NCBI RefSeq assembly: GCF_900102915.1 | Contig: NZ_FNGG01000002.1 | Coordinates: 647,097-711,096, forward strand | Direction: 5' to 3' | Origin: Salinimicrobium catena | GTDB lineage: Bacteria > Bacteroidota > Bacteroidia > Flavobacteriales > Flavobacteriaceae | Length of the DNA: 64,000 nucleotides | Shown: piece by piece, positions 27,407 through 36,478 of the stretch | Position numbering within the stretch: the stretch's first letter is position 1 | Layout: each line of letters opens with the position of its first letter | Made by a program: the position numbers and the translations under genes | The notes under the pieces: generated by a model | Database searches by the model: none | Told to the model about the DNA's origin: nothing | The model's input: only the letters and a program-made list of their open reading frames with translations

Positions 27407-28339
27407 TCAACCTTTTAAATTTTGGATCAATTTAGGCAATTGCCGTAAAAGTGCCAACTCTTTGAGTTTTGCTCTTGATTCCATCGCCGGGTTGCCGGTA
27501 TAGATAGTATTTTCTTTGGTAGATTTCGTGATCCCGGCCTGGCCCATCATGACGCCGCCTTTTTTTACGGTAATTCCGCTGCGGAATCCAACCTGTCCCC
27601 AAACAGTTACTTCATCTTCAATGACCACCGCACCTGCGATCCCTACCTGTGAGGCGATAAGACATTTTTCACCAATTACGGTATCGTGCCCCACCTGGAT
27701 CAGGTTATCCAGCTTCGTACCCTTCCCAATTGTAGTATCGCCGGTCACGCCTTTGTCAATGGTACAATTTGCACCTATTTCCACGTCGTCTTTAACGACC
27801 ACTCTTCCGCCGGAGATCAACTTATCAAAACCTTCAGGGCGGTTCTTGTAGTAGAAAGCGTCCCCGCCCAACACGGTTCCCGCGTGGATGATCACATTGT
27901 TCCCTATAACCGTATTGTCATACAAACTCACGTTGGAGTGGATAAGACAGTTCTTCCCTATCTTCACATTGTTCCCCACAAAAACGTTGGGCTGCAGCAC
28001 GGTACCTTCTCCTATTTCTGCGGAAGCAGCTATTGCTTCGGAAGCCTTTTCAAAAGGTTTGAAGTATTTAGTAAGCTTGTTGAAATCCCTGAAGGGATCA
28101 TCTGAAATAAGCAGCGCCTTCCCTTCCGGACAGTCTACTTTCTTGTTGATGAGGACCACGGTCGCAGCCGAATTCAAAGCCTTGTCATAATACTTCGGAT
28201 GGTCTACAAACACGATATCTCCCGGTGTCACCACATGGATCTCGTTCATTCCGTAGACGGGAAAATCGGCAGCTCCCACAAATTCCGAAGAAATAATAGT
28301 AGCGATCTGCTCAAGCGTATATTTTTGAGGAAACTTCAT
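27407..28339 (-). CDS. Second LpxD-like acyltransferase (left-handed beta-helix)
   Basis: A 310-residue protein with an N-terminal LpxD-type uridine-binding domain (about 1-100) and a hexapeptide-repeat left-handed beta-helix (about 105-280). The acyl-transfer His of LpxD is conserved in [11 protein letters not shown]. The usual GADGFGF strand before it is replaced by GGDAFYYK, and the chain is about 30 residues shorter than LpxD encoded 3 kb upstream. It is therefore a paralogue, perhaps using a different sugar or acyl chain. It lies downstream of efp, beyond a terminator. Confidence 0.82.
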   Translation of the reverse strand: MKFPQKYTLEQIATIISSEFVGAADFPVYGMNEIHVVTPGDIVFVDHPKYYDKALNSAATVVLINKKVDCPEGKALLISDDPFRDFNKLTKYFKPFEKASEAIAASAEIGEGTVLQPNVFVGNNVKIGKNCLIHSNVSLYDNTVIGNNVIIHAGTVLGGDAFYYKNRPEGFDKLISGGRVVVKDDVEIGANCTIDKGVTGDTTIGKGTKLDNLIQVGHDTVIGEKCLIASQVGIAGAVVIEDEVTVWGQVGFRSGITVKKGGVMMGQAGITKSTKENTIYTGNPAMESRAKLKELALLRQLPKLIQNLKG

Positions 28340-28361
28340 TTATTGCCGTAAAATTAAAAAG

Positions 28362-28392
28362 CATGAAAAAAGGCATTTTTCAATGCCCTTTT
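28362..28392 (-). terminator. Intrinsic terminator downstream of efp
   Basis: On the minus strand GGGCATT-GAAA-AATGCC forms a short stem followed by six T residues, between efp and the second LpxD-like gene. Confidence 0.7.
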
Positions 28393-28394
28393 CT

Positions 28395-28961
28395 TTACTC
28401 CTTGATCCTTTCTTTATATGTGCCTTTTTCCGTCTCGATCTTGATCTTGTCGCCTTCATTGATGAACAAAGGAACGTTGACCTCTGCCCCTGTTTCAACA
28501 GTAGCAGGTTTGGTGGCGTTTGTAGCGGTGTTACCTTTCACTCCCGGCTCTGTATGGGTCACTTCCAGGATCACACTTGCAGGCATCTCCACAGAAAGCG
28601 GCATTTGATCTTCGGTATTGATCAAAATGGTCACCACTTCTCCTTCTTTTAAAAGACCCGGAGCGTCCAAAGCGCTTTCGGTAAGTCTGATCTGGGTGTA
28701 ATCTTCAGTATTCATAAAATGATAGAATTCCCCATCATTATATAAGAACTGGAATTTGTGGGTTTCTACCCTTACATCGTCGATCTTGTGACCTGCAGAA
28801 AAAGTGTTGTCGATCACCTTTCCGGTGGTAACGCTTTTAAGTTTGGTACGAACAAAAGCAGGACCTTTTCCCGGCTTTACGTGTAAGAATTCAATGATCT
28901 TGTAAATATCGTGGTTGTAACGAATGCAAAGACCGTTTCTAATATCACTTGTACTTGCCAT
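28395..28961 (-). CDS. efp: Elongation factor P
   Basis: A 188-residue, three-domain EF-P that relieves ribosome stalling at polyproline. The KOW-like N-domain carries the tip loop HVKPGKGPAFV with Lys at residue 32, the position that is modified in many bacteria. OB domains II and III follow (TYMSEIDF-like strands are absent and the TEKGTYKERI end is typical). It starts 10 nt after lpxA and sits within the lipid A gene cluster, an order common in Flavobacteria. Confidence 0.96.
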   Translation of the reverse strand: MASTSDIRNGLCIRYNHDIYKIIEFLHVKPGKGPAFVRTKLKSVTTGKVIDNTFSAGHKIDDVRVETHKFQFLYNDGEFYHFMNTEDYTQIRLTESALDAPGLLKEGEVVTILINTEDQMPLSVEMPASVILEVTHTEPGVKGNTATNATKPATVETGAEVNVPLFINEGDKIKIETEKGTYKERIKE

Positions 28962-28971
28962 TATCTCTTAA

Positions 28972-29757
28972 TTAATTTGAACTAAAATATCCTTTCATGA
29001 TCCCTCGTTGGGAATTCTTGATAAATTCTAAAATATCGTCTCTTTCGGGAGTAGCTTCCATTTCAGCTTCAATGATGGCTACTGCCTGGGAATTGTTGTA
29101 ATTCTTTTGATAAAGGATTCGGTAAATATCCTGTATCTCACGGATCTTTTCTGTAGAAAAACCTCTTCTTCGCAACCCGATGGAATTTACACCTACATAT
29201 GAAAGCGGCTCACGCCCGGCCTTAACGAAGGGAGGCACGTCTTTACGCACCAATGACCCGCCGGTCACGAAAGCGTGGCTACCTATGCTGCAAAATTGCT
29301 GAATGGCAGCCATTCCTGCCAGTACCACGTGGTCACCCACATTGATGTGGCCTGCAAGGGTACTGTTGTTTGAGAAGATACAGTTATCGCCAACCACACA
29401 ATCATGCGCTATGTGGCAATAAGCCATGATCCAGCAGTTCTTCCCGATCTTGGTTGTCATACGATCTGTAGTACCACGATTGATGGTCACACATTCCCTG
29501 ATCGTAGTATTGTCGCCGATCTCTGTAGTTGTGTCTTCGTCATTAAATTTTTTATCCTGAGGGATAGCAGAAATAACGGCTCCCGGAAAAATATTACAAT
29601 TTTTTCCAATTCGTGCCCCTTCCATAATCGTCACATTCGATCCTATCCAGGTACCCTCTCCTATCACCACATTGTTATGGATTGTGGTAAAGGGCTCAAT
29701 CACCACATTTTTTGCAATCTTGGCACCGGGATGTACGTATGCTAAGGGTTGATTCAT
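28972..29757 (-). CDS. lpxA: UDP-N-acetylglucosamine O-acyltransferase
   Basis: A 261-residue LpxA, a trimeric left-handed beta-helix enzyme that transfers 3-hydroxyacyl from ACP to UDP-GlcNAc in the first step of lipid A synthesis. Hexapeptide repeats fill residues 5-190, with the catalytic His in MAYCHIAHDCVVG. The C-terminal helical domain (GLRRRGFSTEKIREIQDIYRI) is typical. It lies 5 nt after lpxC-fabZ and 10 nt before efp. Confidence 0.95.
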   Translation of the reverse strand: MNQPLAYVHPGAKIAKNVVIEPFTTIHNNVVIGEGTWIGSNVTIMEGARIGKNCNIFPGAVISAIPQDKKFNDEDTTTEIGDNTTIRECVTINRGTTDRMTTKIGKNCWIMAYCHIAHDCVVGDNCIFSNNSTLAGHINVGDHVVLAGMAAIQQFCSIGSHAFVTGGSLVRKDVPPFVKAGREPLSYVGVNSIGLRRRGFSTEKIREIQDIYRILYQKNYNNSQAVAIIEAEMEATPERDDILEFIKNSQRGIMKGYFSSN

Positions 29758-29762
29758 AGTAT

Positions 29763-31151
29763 TTATTTTTGTTTTACGATTTGTGCCATTAAAATGGCTT
29801 CGGTAACCAGCTTACCGTTTGCATAGGCATAAGCCTGCATCTGACATATTCCTCTTCTTATTGGAGCCATTAGCTCAAGTTTGAAGATCAGAGTATCTCC
29901 GGGAACTACCTGGCGTTTGAACTTCACATTGTCGATCTTCATGAAGAAAGTAAGGTAGTTCTCAGGATCTGGAACAGATTTTAACGCAAGAATTCCTCCG
30001 GTCTGGGCCATCGCCTCCACCTGAAGAACTCCCGGCATAACCGGTTTACCTGGGAAATGCCCTACGAAGAAAGGTTCGTTCATAGTGACATTTTTCACGC
30101 CTACCACAGTGTCTTCGGTAAGCTCAATGATCTTGTCGACCAGCACGAATGGCGGACGGTGCGGCAATATGTTCATGATCTCGTTGATGTCCATTAAAGG
30201 CTCTTTTTCAAGATCATAATGAGGAATATTGTTTCTTTTTTCGGCCTTAATGATCTTGGACAGTTTTTTAGCAAACTCAGTGTTTACAAAATGGCCGGGT
30301 TTGTTGGCGATCACCTTTCCGCGAATTCGGGTACCTATTAAGGCAAGATCTCCAATTACGTCAAGCAACTTGTGACGTGCCGCTTCATTAGGATGGTGCA
30401 AAGTTAGATTATCAAGGATCCCGTTTGGTTTTACGGAAATATTGTCTTTTTTAAAAGCTCCCCTCAACTTTTCCATGGTGTCAGGACTAAGCTCTTTGTC
30501 TACATAAACAATGGCGTTGTTGAGATCTCCTCCTTTTATAAGTCCATGCTCCAATAAGGTTTCCAGTTCATGAAGAAAGCTGAAAGTGCGGGAATCGGCA
30601 ATTTCAGTCTTAAAATCGGATATTTTATGTAGAGAAGCATTTTGAGTTCCCAGCACTTTGGTCTCAAAATCAACCATGGTGGTCACCTGGTATTCGTCTG
30701 CAGGCATCACCAGGATCTCACTTCCTGTTTCCTCATTAGTATACTTGATCACTTCCTTGACCACGTATTCTTCGCGATCACACTCCTGCTCTTCAATACC
30801 GGCCTCTTCAAGTGCTTCCACAAAGAATTTGGAAGAACCGTCCATGATGGGAGGTTCTGCTGCATCGAGCTCTATGATCAGGTTGTCGATCTCCAGCCCA
30901 ACGCAGGCTGCCAAAACGTGTTCACTGGTCTGGATACTAACTCCATCTTTTTCAAGGTTGGTTCCCCTCTGGGTGTTCACCACGTAAGCCACATCGGCCT
31001 CAATAGCCGGATGCCCTTCAAGGTCTGTTCTTACAAATGTGTACCCGCTGTTGTTGGGAGCAGGTTTAAAGGTAAGTGTCACCTCTTTTCCGGTGTGAAG
31101 CCCTACTCCCTTTAAGGAAACTTCTTTGCGAATGGTTTGTTGTTTAGCCAT
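29763..31151 (-). CDS. lpxC-fabZ: Bifunctional UDP-3-O-acyl-GlcNAc deacetylase / 3-hydroxyacyl-ACP dehydratase
   Basis: A 462-residue fusion. The LpxC half (about 1-305) is the zinc deacetylase committing to lipid A, with zinc ligands in SEHVLAA and LTLHHPNEAARHKLLDVIGDLAL. The FabZ half (about 318-462) is a hotdog dehydratase with PHRPPFVLVDKI, the catalytic His of VGHFPGKPVMPGV and the Glu of QVEAMAQTGG. This fusion is characteristic of Bacteroidota and ties fatty-acid and lipid A synthesis. The start overlaps the end of lpxD by 8 nt. Confidence 0.96.
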   Translation of the reverse strand: MAKQQTIRKEVSLKGVGLHTGKEVTLTFKPAPNNSGYTFVRTDLEGHPAIEADVAYVVNTQRGTNLEKDGVSIQTSEHVLAACVGLEIDNLIIELDAAEPPIMDGSSKFFVEALEEAGIEEQECDREEYVVKEVIKYTNEETGSEILVMPADEYQVTTMVDFETKVLGTQNASLHKISDFKTEIADSRTFSFLHELETLLEHGLIKGGDLNNAIVYVDKELSPDTMEKLRGAFKKDNISVKPNGILDNLTLHHPNEAARHKLLDVIGDLALIGTRIRGKVIANKPGHFVNTEFAKKLSKIIKAEKRNNIPHYDLEKEPLMDINEIMNILPHRPPFVLVDKIIELTEDTVVGVKNVTMNEPFFVGHFPGKPVMPGVLQVEAMAQTGGILALKSVPDPENYLTFFMKIDNVKFKRQVVPGDTLIFKLELMAPIRRGICQMQAYAYANGKLVTEAILMAQIVKQK

Positions 31152-32172
31152 TATCCGATATTTTTTTTTCTAGTTGGGTTAAGCGATCTTCTATCTTCGG
31201 TAAATTCCTAAAATGTACGTAAGCTTTGTTCCAGTCATTGTATCCAAAGGCCGGAGAACCCTGGATCACTTCATCATCCTTGATATTTCTTCCAATTCCT
31301 GACTGGGCCTGGATCTTCACCCGGTCCCCTATCTGGATGTGCCCTGCGATTCCTACCTGCCCGCCAATAAGGCAATTCTTTCCTATCTTGGAAGAACCTG
31401 CAACCCCGGTTTGAGCTGCGATGGCAGTATGTTCTCCCACTTCAACATTATGGGCGATCTGGATCTGGTTATCTAGTTTGACCCCTTTTCTTATTATGGT
31501 AGAACCAAGGGTAGCACGATCTATGGTCGTTCCCGCTCCAACATCAACATGATCTTCAATGATCACATTTCCTATCTGCGGCACCTTCGAATAGACTCCC
31601 TGCTGGTCTGGCGAAAAACCAAACCCGTCTGCTCCCACTATGGCTCCCCCGTGGATCACACAGTTGTTACCTATCACGGTCTCCGAATAGATCTTGGCGC
31701 CCGGAAAGATCATCACATTATCCCCTATCTGTACATTGTCTCCAATAAATGCGTTCGGGTAGATCTTTACATTATCCCCTAGCTTAACATTATCTCCCAA
31801 ATAGGAAAACGCGCCCAGGTACAGGTTTTCGCCATAGCTAGCGGTTTCTGAAATATAACTCGGGTTTTCAATTCCCGATTTGTTCAATTTCACCTGATTA
31901 TAATATTCCAGAAGCTTCGAAAATGCTTTATAAGGATCGTCTACCTTAATTAGTGTGGTAGAAAGATCATCCTCCGGCTCAAAACTCTTGCTAACTATAG
32001 TAATGGAAGCCTTTGTAGAATATATATAGGATGTATATTTAGGATTGGCTAAAAAAGTGATCGCTCCTTCTGTCCCTTCTTCGATCTTTGACAACTTATC
32101 GACCCCTACATTGGGATCTCCCACAATGTCACCTTCTAATATACCTGCTATTTGCTCTGCTGTGAATTTCAT
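31144..32172 (-). CDS. lpxD: UDP-3-O-(3-hydroxyacyl)glucosamine N-acyltransferase
   Basis: A 342-residue LpxD performing the third lipid A step. It has an N-terminal uridine-binding domain (1-100), a left-handed beta-helix (about 105-290) and a C-terminal helix. GADGFGF and the catalytic His in QIQIAHNVEVG are intact. It is the first of a tight block lpxD, lpxC-fabZ, lpxA, efp. TACTTTTG lies only 5 nt before the ATG, so the message may be leaderless. Confidence 0.95.
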   Translation of the reverse strand: MKFTAEQIAGILEGDIVGDPNVGVDKLSKIEEGTEGAITFLANPKYTSYIYSTKASITIVSKSFEPEDDLSTTLIKVDDPYKAFSKLLEYYNQVKLNKSGIENPSYISETASYGENLYLGAFSYLGDNVKLGDNVKIYPNAFIGDNVQIGDNVMIFPGAKIYSETVIGNNCVIHGGAIVGADGFGFSPDQQGVYSKVPQIGNVIIEDHVDVGAGTTIDRATLGSTIIRKGVKLDNQIQIAHNVEVGEHTAIAAQTGVAGSSKIGKNCLIGGQVGIAGHIQIGDRVKIQAQSGIGRNIKDDEVIQGSPAFGYNDWNKAYVHFRNLPKIEDRLTQLEKKISDNG

Positions 32173-32177
32173 TCTGG

Positions 32178-32185
32178 CAAAAGTA
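32178..32185 (-). promoter_or_regulatory. -7 promoter box immediately before lpxD
   Basis: TACTTTTG on the minus strand ends 5 nt before the lpxD start codon, within the 24-nt gap behind the HD gene. Transcription from here would begin at or next to the ATG. Confidence 0.5.
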
Positions 32186-32196
32186 AAAAAAATGGA

Positions 32197-33426
32197 TTAA
32201 TCTTTCTGTTTCGGGTAGCAGATATAAAATTTGGTCACGGGTTTGGACAGGGCCTTGAGATTGAAATGATCTGAAGCCTTTACCACATCTGTCACTTTTC
32301 CGCTCTTATACAATACATGTATCTTCTCATCCTCCTTTTTATAGGCGAGGTTGGAGATCTCTCCGGAAAATACGAAGTAACGCGCCTCTTCTTCGGAAAT
32401 ATCATGTCGCTCCTTTAATTTTTCGATATGCTTCTGAAGTTTATCCTTTTTAATAGGCCTCTTCTTCAGTTTGATCTTTAGAAGGTCCCGATTGATGATC
32501 ATTTCACTCAGGTTTCTAAGTACAAAATCCTCATTATGCACCCATTCCTTCATGGCCGAAAGTATATCGTAATCATCCAGCTGTGAAAACACCCGAAGGG
32601 TTTCCTTAGAAAAATTTTCAGCAGTGATCTGCCTGGACAGAAAATATTGCAGGGCAGTACTGCCGTAAAGCTGTTTTCCTTCATCCACCAGTTCTTTTGC
32701 CCTTTTCAACACCCTTATCAATAACTGCTCTGCCACGACCCCGGTCTTGTGCAGGTACACCTGCCAGTACATGAGGCGACGGGCCAGCAGGAACTTTTCT
32801 ACGGAATAGATGCCCTTTTCCTCTACCATCAGTTCATTGTCCACTACGGTAAGCATGCTGATGAGACGCTCACTGTTGATGTTGCCTTCTGCCACACCTG
32901 TGTAGAAACTGTCCCTTTTCAGGTAGTCCAGCCTGTCCATATCCAGCTGACTGGAGATCAACTGACACATGAACTTGCGTTCATACCTGCCACTGAATAT
33001 CTCTATCGCTAAAGTTAATCTTTGGTTAAATTTTTCGTTCATTTCCTTCATAAATAAGGAGGAAATGGTTTCGTGACTCACCCCTTCCACAATACTATGC
33101 TCCATGGCATGCGAATAAGGTCCATGCCCAATATCGTGCAGTAAAATAGCGATTTGCAGGGCTTCTGCCTCTTCCTCAGAGATCTCCACTCCCTTTAACC
33201 TTAGCACACTAATGGCCTTTTGCATTAGATGCATACATCCTAAAGCATGGTGAAAACGGGTGTGATGCGCCCCGGGATAGACCAGGTAGGACAACCCCAT
33301 TTGGGAAATTCGGCGTAATCTTTGAAAGTACCTGTGTTCGATGATATCGAACACCAGCTCGTTAGGTATGGTGATAAATCCGTAAATTGGATCATTAAGG
33401 ATCTTGAGTTTGTTTCTGGAGATCAA
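32197..33426 (-). CDS. HD-domain phosphohydrolase (dGTPase-like)
   Basis: A 409-residue soluble HD-superfamily protein related to SAMHD1/dGTPase-like enzymes. The metal-binding series is present: RRISQMGLSYLVYPGAHHTRFHH, then LLHDIGHGPYSH, then a later Asp in QLDMDRLDYLKRDSFYTG. Family members hydrolyse dNTPs to nucleoside and triphosphate; the substrate here is not proven. A good -7 box (TATCTTTG) lies upstream, divergent from porX. The lpxD gene follows 24 nt downstream. Confidence 0.85.
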   Translation of the reverse strand: MISRNKLKILNDPIYGFITIPNELVFDIIEHRYFQRLRRISQMGLSYLVYPGAHHTRFHHALGCMHLMQKAISVLRLKGVEISEEEAEALQIAILLHDIGHGPYSHAMEHSIVEGVSHETISSLFMKEMNEKFNQRLTLAIEIFSGRYERKFMCQLISSQLDMDRLDYLKRDSFYTGVAEGNINSERLISMLTVVDNELMVEEKGIYSVEKFLLARRLMYWQVYLHKTGVVAEQLLIRVLKRAKELVDEGKQLYGSTALQYFLSRQITAENFSKETLRVFSQLDDYDILSAMKEWVHNEDFVLRNLSEMIINRDLLKIKLKKRPIKKDKLQKHIEKLKERHDISEEEARYFVFSGEISNLAYKKEDEKIHVLYKSGKVTDVVKASDHFNLKALSKPVTKFYICYPKQKD

Positions 33427-33454
33427 GCGATTTTTTTTAAATTATTAATCTGAA

Positions 33455-33462
33455 CAAAGATA
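33455..33462 (-). promoter_or_regulatory. -7 promoter box for the HD hydrolase
   Basis: TATCTTTG on the minus strand, 28 nt before the start at 33426 and just ahead of the porX start on the other strand. Confidence 0.5.
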
Positions 33463-33467
33463 CATAT

Positions 33468-35018
33468 ATGAACGACATCAAAATACTATGGGTAGATGAT
33501 GAGATCGACCTGTTAAAGCCCCACATATTATTCCTGGAAGGAAAGAACTACCAGGTCTCTACCTGCCAGAGCGGAACCGAAGCCTTGGAGGAGGTGGAAA
33601 AGGAAAATTTCGACATCATTTTTCTTGATGAAAATATGCCCGGACTTACCGGTCTGGAAACCCTTGCCGAGATCAAAGAAAAGCAGGCCAACGTGCCGGT
33701 GGTGATGATAACGAAGAGTGAAGAGGAGTATATTATGGAAGAAGCCATCGGTTCCAAGATCGCAGATTACCTTATAAAACCCGTAAACCCGAACCAGATC
33801 CTGCTAAGCATTAAAAAGAACCTTGATCACTCGAGGTTGGTTTCAGAAAAGACCACTTCCAGCTATCAGCAGGAATTCCGAAAGATCGCCATGGACATGG
33901 CCATGATCAATTCTTTTGAAGGTTGGGCAGAATTATATCAGAAATTGATCTATTGGGAACTGGAGCTGGAAAACATCGAGGATACAGGAATGTTCGAGAT
34001 CCTGGAATCCCAAAAGACCGAAGCGAATTCCCAGTTCTGCAAGTTCATTGACAAGAACTACCCCAAGTGGTTCGAGAAAAATGCAGATTCCCCGGTAATG
34101 TCCCATACCTTATTTAAGGAAAAGATTATCCCTGAACTCAGCAAAGAGCAACCCACCCTGCTCGTGGTTATAGATAATATGAGATATGATCAGTGGAAAG
34201 CATTTGAACCGGTGATCAACAACTATTATAAGAAGGAGTCAGAAATACCTTTTTACAGCATCCTGCCTACTGCAACCCAATATGCCAGGAACGCTATTTT
34301 CTCCGGATTGATGCCTAGTGATATGGAAAAACTTTATCCGCAGTTTTGGAAAAACGATACAGATGAAGGCGGAAAGAACCTGCATGAAGATGATTTTCTG
34401 CAGGCACAGTTAAAAAGACTGGGAGTTGACATCAAACATGAGTATCATAAGATAAGCAGCTTAAAGGCCGGGAAGAAACTGGTAGAAAACTTTAGAAGTC
34501 AGAAGGAGAACGATCTTACCGTGGTGGTCTACAATTTTGTGGACATGCTCTCTCACTCCAAGACCGAAATGGAAGTGATCAAGGAACTCGCCTCTACAAA
34601 TAAATCTTACAGGTCCCTTACTCAAAGCTGGTTCAAGAACTCACCATTACTGGAGATCATTCAGCAGGCACAGAATTTAGGGTTTAAGCTTATCCTCACC
34701 ACAGACCATGGAACCATCAACGTGAAGAACCCATCCAAGGTTATTGGAGATAAACAAACCAGTTTAAACCTAAGATATAAAACAGGAAAAAGCCTTACCT
34801 ATGAAGATAAGGATGTTTTGGCTGCGCCCAATCCTAAGACCATTCATCTTCCTACTATTAATATGAGTAGTTCTTTTATTTTCGCCAAGGGGGATCTGTT
34901 CTTTGCCTATCCTAATAATTACAATCATTATGTGAGCTATTACAGGAACACTTTTCAGCACGGAGGGGTGTCTATGGAGGAAATGATCATTCCATTCACG
35001 GTCTTATCTCCTCGTTAA
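33468..35018 (+). CDS. porX: Response regulator PorX with PglZ domain
   Basis: A 516-residue orphan two-component regulator. The N-terminal receiver (1-120) has the acidic pocket DDE (10-12), the phosphoacceptor D54 (FLDENMPG) and Lys of LIKPVNP. It is followed by a helical linker and a C-terminal PglZ/alkaline-phosphatase-like domain (about 205-510) with VVIDNMRYDQW, LTTDHGT and GGVSMEE metal motifs. In Porphyromonas PorX with PorY controls type IX secretion and binds the ECF factor SigP. No PorY kinase or T9SS structural gene is adjacent. An ECF sigma gene lies 4.4 kb downstream. Confidence 0.94.
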   Translation: MNDIKILWVDDEIDLLKPHILFLEGKNYQVSTCQSGTEALEEVEKENFDIIFLDENMPGLTGLETLAEIKEKQANVPVVMITKSEEEYIMEEAIGSKIADYLIKPVNPNQILLSIKKNLDHSRLVSEKTTSSYQQEFRKIAMDMAMINSFEGWAELYQKLIYWELELENIEDTGMFEILESQKTEANSQFCKFIDKNYPKWFEKNADSPVMSHTLFKEKIIPELSKEQPTLLVVIDNMRYDQWKAFEPVINNYYKKESEIPFYSILPTATQYARNAIFSGLMPSDMEKLYPQFWKNDTDEGGKNLHEDDFLQAQLKRLGVDIKHEYHKISSLKAGKKLVENFRSQKENDLTVVVYNFVDMLSHSKTEMEVIKELASTNKSYRSLTQSWFKNSPLLEIIQQAQNLGFKLILTTDHGTINVKNPSKVIGDKQTSLNLRYKTGKSLTYEDKDVLAAPNPKTIHLPTINMSSSFIFAKGDLFFAYPNNYNHYVSYYRNTFQHGGVSMEEMIIPFTVLSPR

Positions 35019-35066
35019 CACTATTTTATATATATTTACAATCCCAAATCTATATATAAGTCTTCA

Positions 35067-35471
35067 ATGGAAAGAACTTACCTTCTGTCTGAAATTGACG
35101 CAGTTGCGAAGGAACTTCTGCAAAATTCGCGTAGCAAAACCATCCTGTTCTATGGCGAAATGGGTGCAGGAAAGACAACTTTGATCAATTCTATCCTTAA
35201 AATTCTGGGAGCAGAAGATGCCGGTTCAAGTCCCACGTTCTCTTTGGTGAACGTTTACGAGACAGAGAACGGTACGGTTAACCATTTTGATTTTTATAGG
35301 ATCAAGGACGAATCTGAAGCCTGGGATTTGGGATTTGAGGAATATCTGGAAAGCAATGCCTGGAATTTGATAGAATGGCCTGAAAAAATTCAGAATTTTA
35401 TTGAAGAGGAGTACCAAAAAGTGCAGATCATAACATTGGATTCCGAGGAAAGAATGTTAAAGTTTTGTTAA
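35067..35471 (+). CDS. tsaE: tRNA threonylcarbamoyladenosine synthesis ATPase TsaE
   Basis: A 134-residue P-loop ATPase needed with TsaB and TsaD for the t6A37 modification of ANN-decoding tRNAs. The Walker A is GEMGAGKTT (about residues 32-40), Walker B-like HFDFYRI follows, and the C-terminal LIEWPEKI motif is typical. It starts 48 nt after porX and is probably co-transcribed with it. Confidence 0.94.
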   Translation: MERTYLLSEIDAVAKELLQNSRSKTILFYGEMGAGKTTLINSILKILGAEDAGSSPTFSLVNVYETENGTVNHFDFYRIKDESEAWDLGFEEYLESNAWNLIEWPEKIQNFIEEEYQKVQIITLDSEERMLKFC

Positions 35472-35749
35472 TTTAAAAATAATTTTTCTTGATCATCTGG
35501 AAAGGCGGTGTAAGATTTATCCTTCAAATTCTATAGATTTCCTCAAGAAATGAGGATGAGAGCAGTAGATTATCGAAAAAACATTTTTTTTTAACTATTT
35601 TTGATTTAATATAATATTTTAAGAAAAGGAAGATTTTTCTTTCAAAAAGGGCGCAAAAGTACGAATAATGTATTAATTATTAGCGGATTAGTTTTTTATA
35701 GGTTTGCTTCAGTAAACAAAACGAAACACAACCTTTAAAAAACATAATC
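35472..35749. other. AT-rich intergenic region
   Basis: This 278-nt very AT-rich stretch holds no reading frame of note. Two -7-like boxes lie in it on the plus strand: TATTTTTG at 35596-35603 and TAGGTTTG at 35699-35706. A weak CCTC/GAGG hairpin lies near 35547. I see no RNA gene. Confidence 0.5.
35699..35706 (+). promoter_or_regulatory. -7 promoter box for the 47-residue secreted peptide
   Basis: TAGGTTTG, 43 nt before the ATG at 35750; no clear -33 element. Confidence 0.4.
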
Positions 35750-35893
35750 ATGAAAATCAAAGCTATCTTATTCGCAGTATCTATTTTTGGAGCCACTTTA
35801 TTTGTAACTTCCAACCAGGATAATGACAACAAAAATGAGATCAAAAAACAAGCCGTTGACACAAGAACGATCAAAGTTCCTACTAACGGGTAG
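35750..35893 (+). CDS. Small secreted peptide ending in KVPTNG (47 aa)
   Basis: A 47-codon gene with a clear signal-peptide-like start (MKIKAILFAVSIFGATLFVT) and a polar mature part of about 26 residues ending DTRTIKVPTNG. I recall similar short proteins with a C-terminal KVPTNG in other Flavobacteriaceae, but the function is not known to me. The final 71 nt overlap, in another frame, the start of the downstream membrane protein. A -7 box lies 43 nt upstream. The mature sequence has no Cys and no evident enzyme motif, so a signalling, toxin-like or structural peptide are all open. Confidence 0.65.
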   Translation: MKIKAILFAVSIFGATLFVTSNQDNDNKNEIKKQAVDTRTIKVPTNG

Positions 35894-36425
35894 TATAATT
35901 GCTATTTGTATAGCTTTTTCACCATATTTATTTTATTTATACGAAATTTTCCCAAGCGGTCCTGTTTGGGAAAATTCTTTTTTTACATACGAGAGTAAGT
36001 ACTATGAAAACGTTCTGACAGCTGCTTGGACATTCCTCGGAAAACTTACTCCACTTCTCCTCCTATTGATCTGGTTCTTTACCTGCAAACACTGGTGGTA
36101 TCATGCCATTCTTGTACCAATTATAATGTATTCTTACCAGTTAGCCTCAGCTTTATATGAAGATTTATATTTAGGTGGAGTTGTTATTGACACAAATCAA
36201 TTAATATACTTAGCTCCTGCCTTTATCATTATTCTTTCACTTGTTTATTTAATCAGAATCAAAATCTTTGACCGTATCTACGGAATAGACCTCAGCGAGA
36301 TAGAACGGGAAAATCTTTCCCCTTTCTCACCATTGTCAGATAAAGATTATAAAGAGATTAAATCTTTCCAGCAAGAAACAAAACCAGAGGACGAGATAAG
36401 GGAAGACTACTACGTGAAGTTATGA
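35823..36425 (+). CDS. Four-helix integral membrane protein, unknown function
   Basis: A 200-residue protein with four predicted membrane helices, roughly residues 19-42, 63-86, 92-112 and 127-147, and a charged cytoplasmic C-terminus with many Glu/Lys. I recognise no family. Possible starts are the ATGs at 35823 and 35835. Both overlap the secreted-peptide gene in a different frame (71 or 59 nt), and no later Met exists before the first helix, so the overlap seems real and could couple translation. Alanine dehydrogenase follows about 50 nt later. Confidence 0.65.
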   Translation: MTTKMRSKNKPLTQERSKFLLTGSIIAICIAFSPYLFYLYEIFPSGPVWENSFFTYESKYYENVLTAAWTFLGKLTPLLLLLIWFFTCKHWWYHAILVPIIMYSYQLASALYEDLYLGGVVIDTNQLIYLAPAFIIILSLVYLIRIKIFDRIYGIDLSEIERENLSPFSPLSDKDYKEIKSFQQETKPEDEIREDYYVKL

Positions 36426-36478
36426 TTTTGTGTATCTGTCAAAAAAAGTCGTAATTTAATTTCTGTTATTCCAAAATT

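Noticed and set aside
35472-35749. Possible small RNA in the AT-rich gap before the secreted peptide
   Set aside because: No stable stem and no terminator; only weak promoter boxes were seen.
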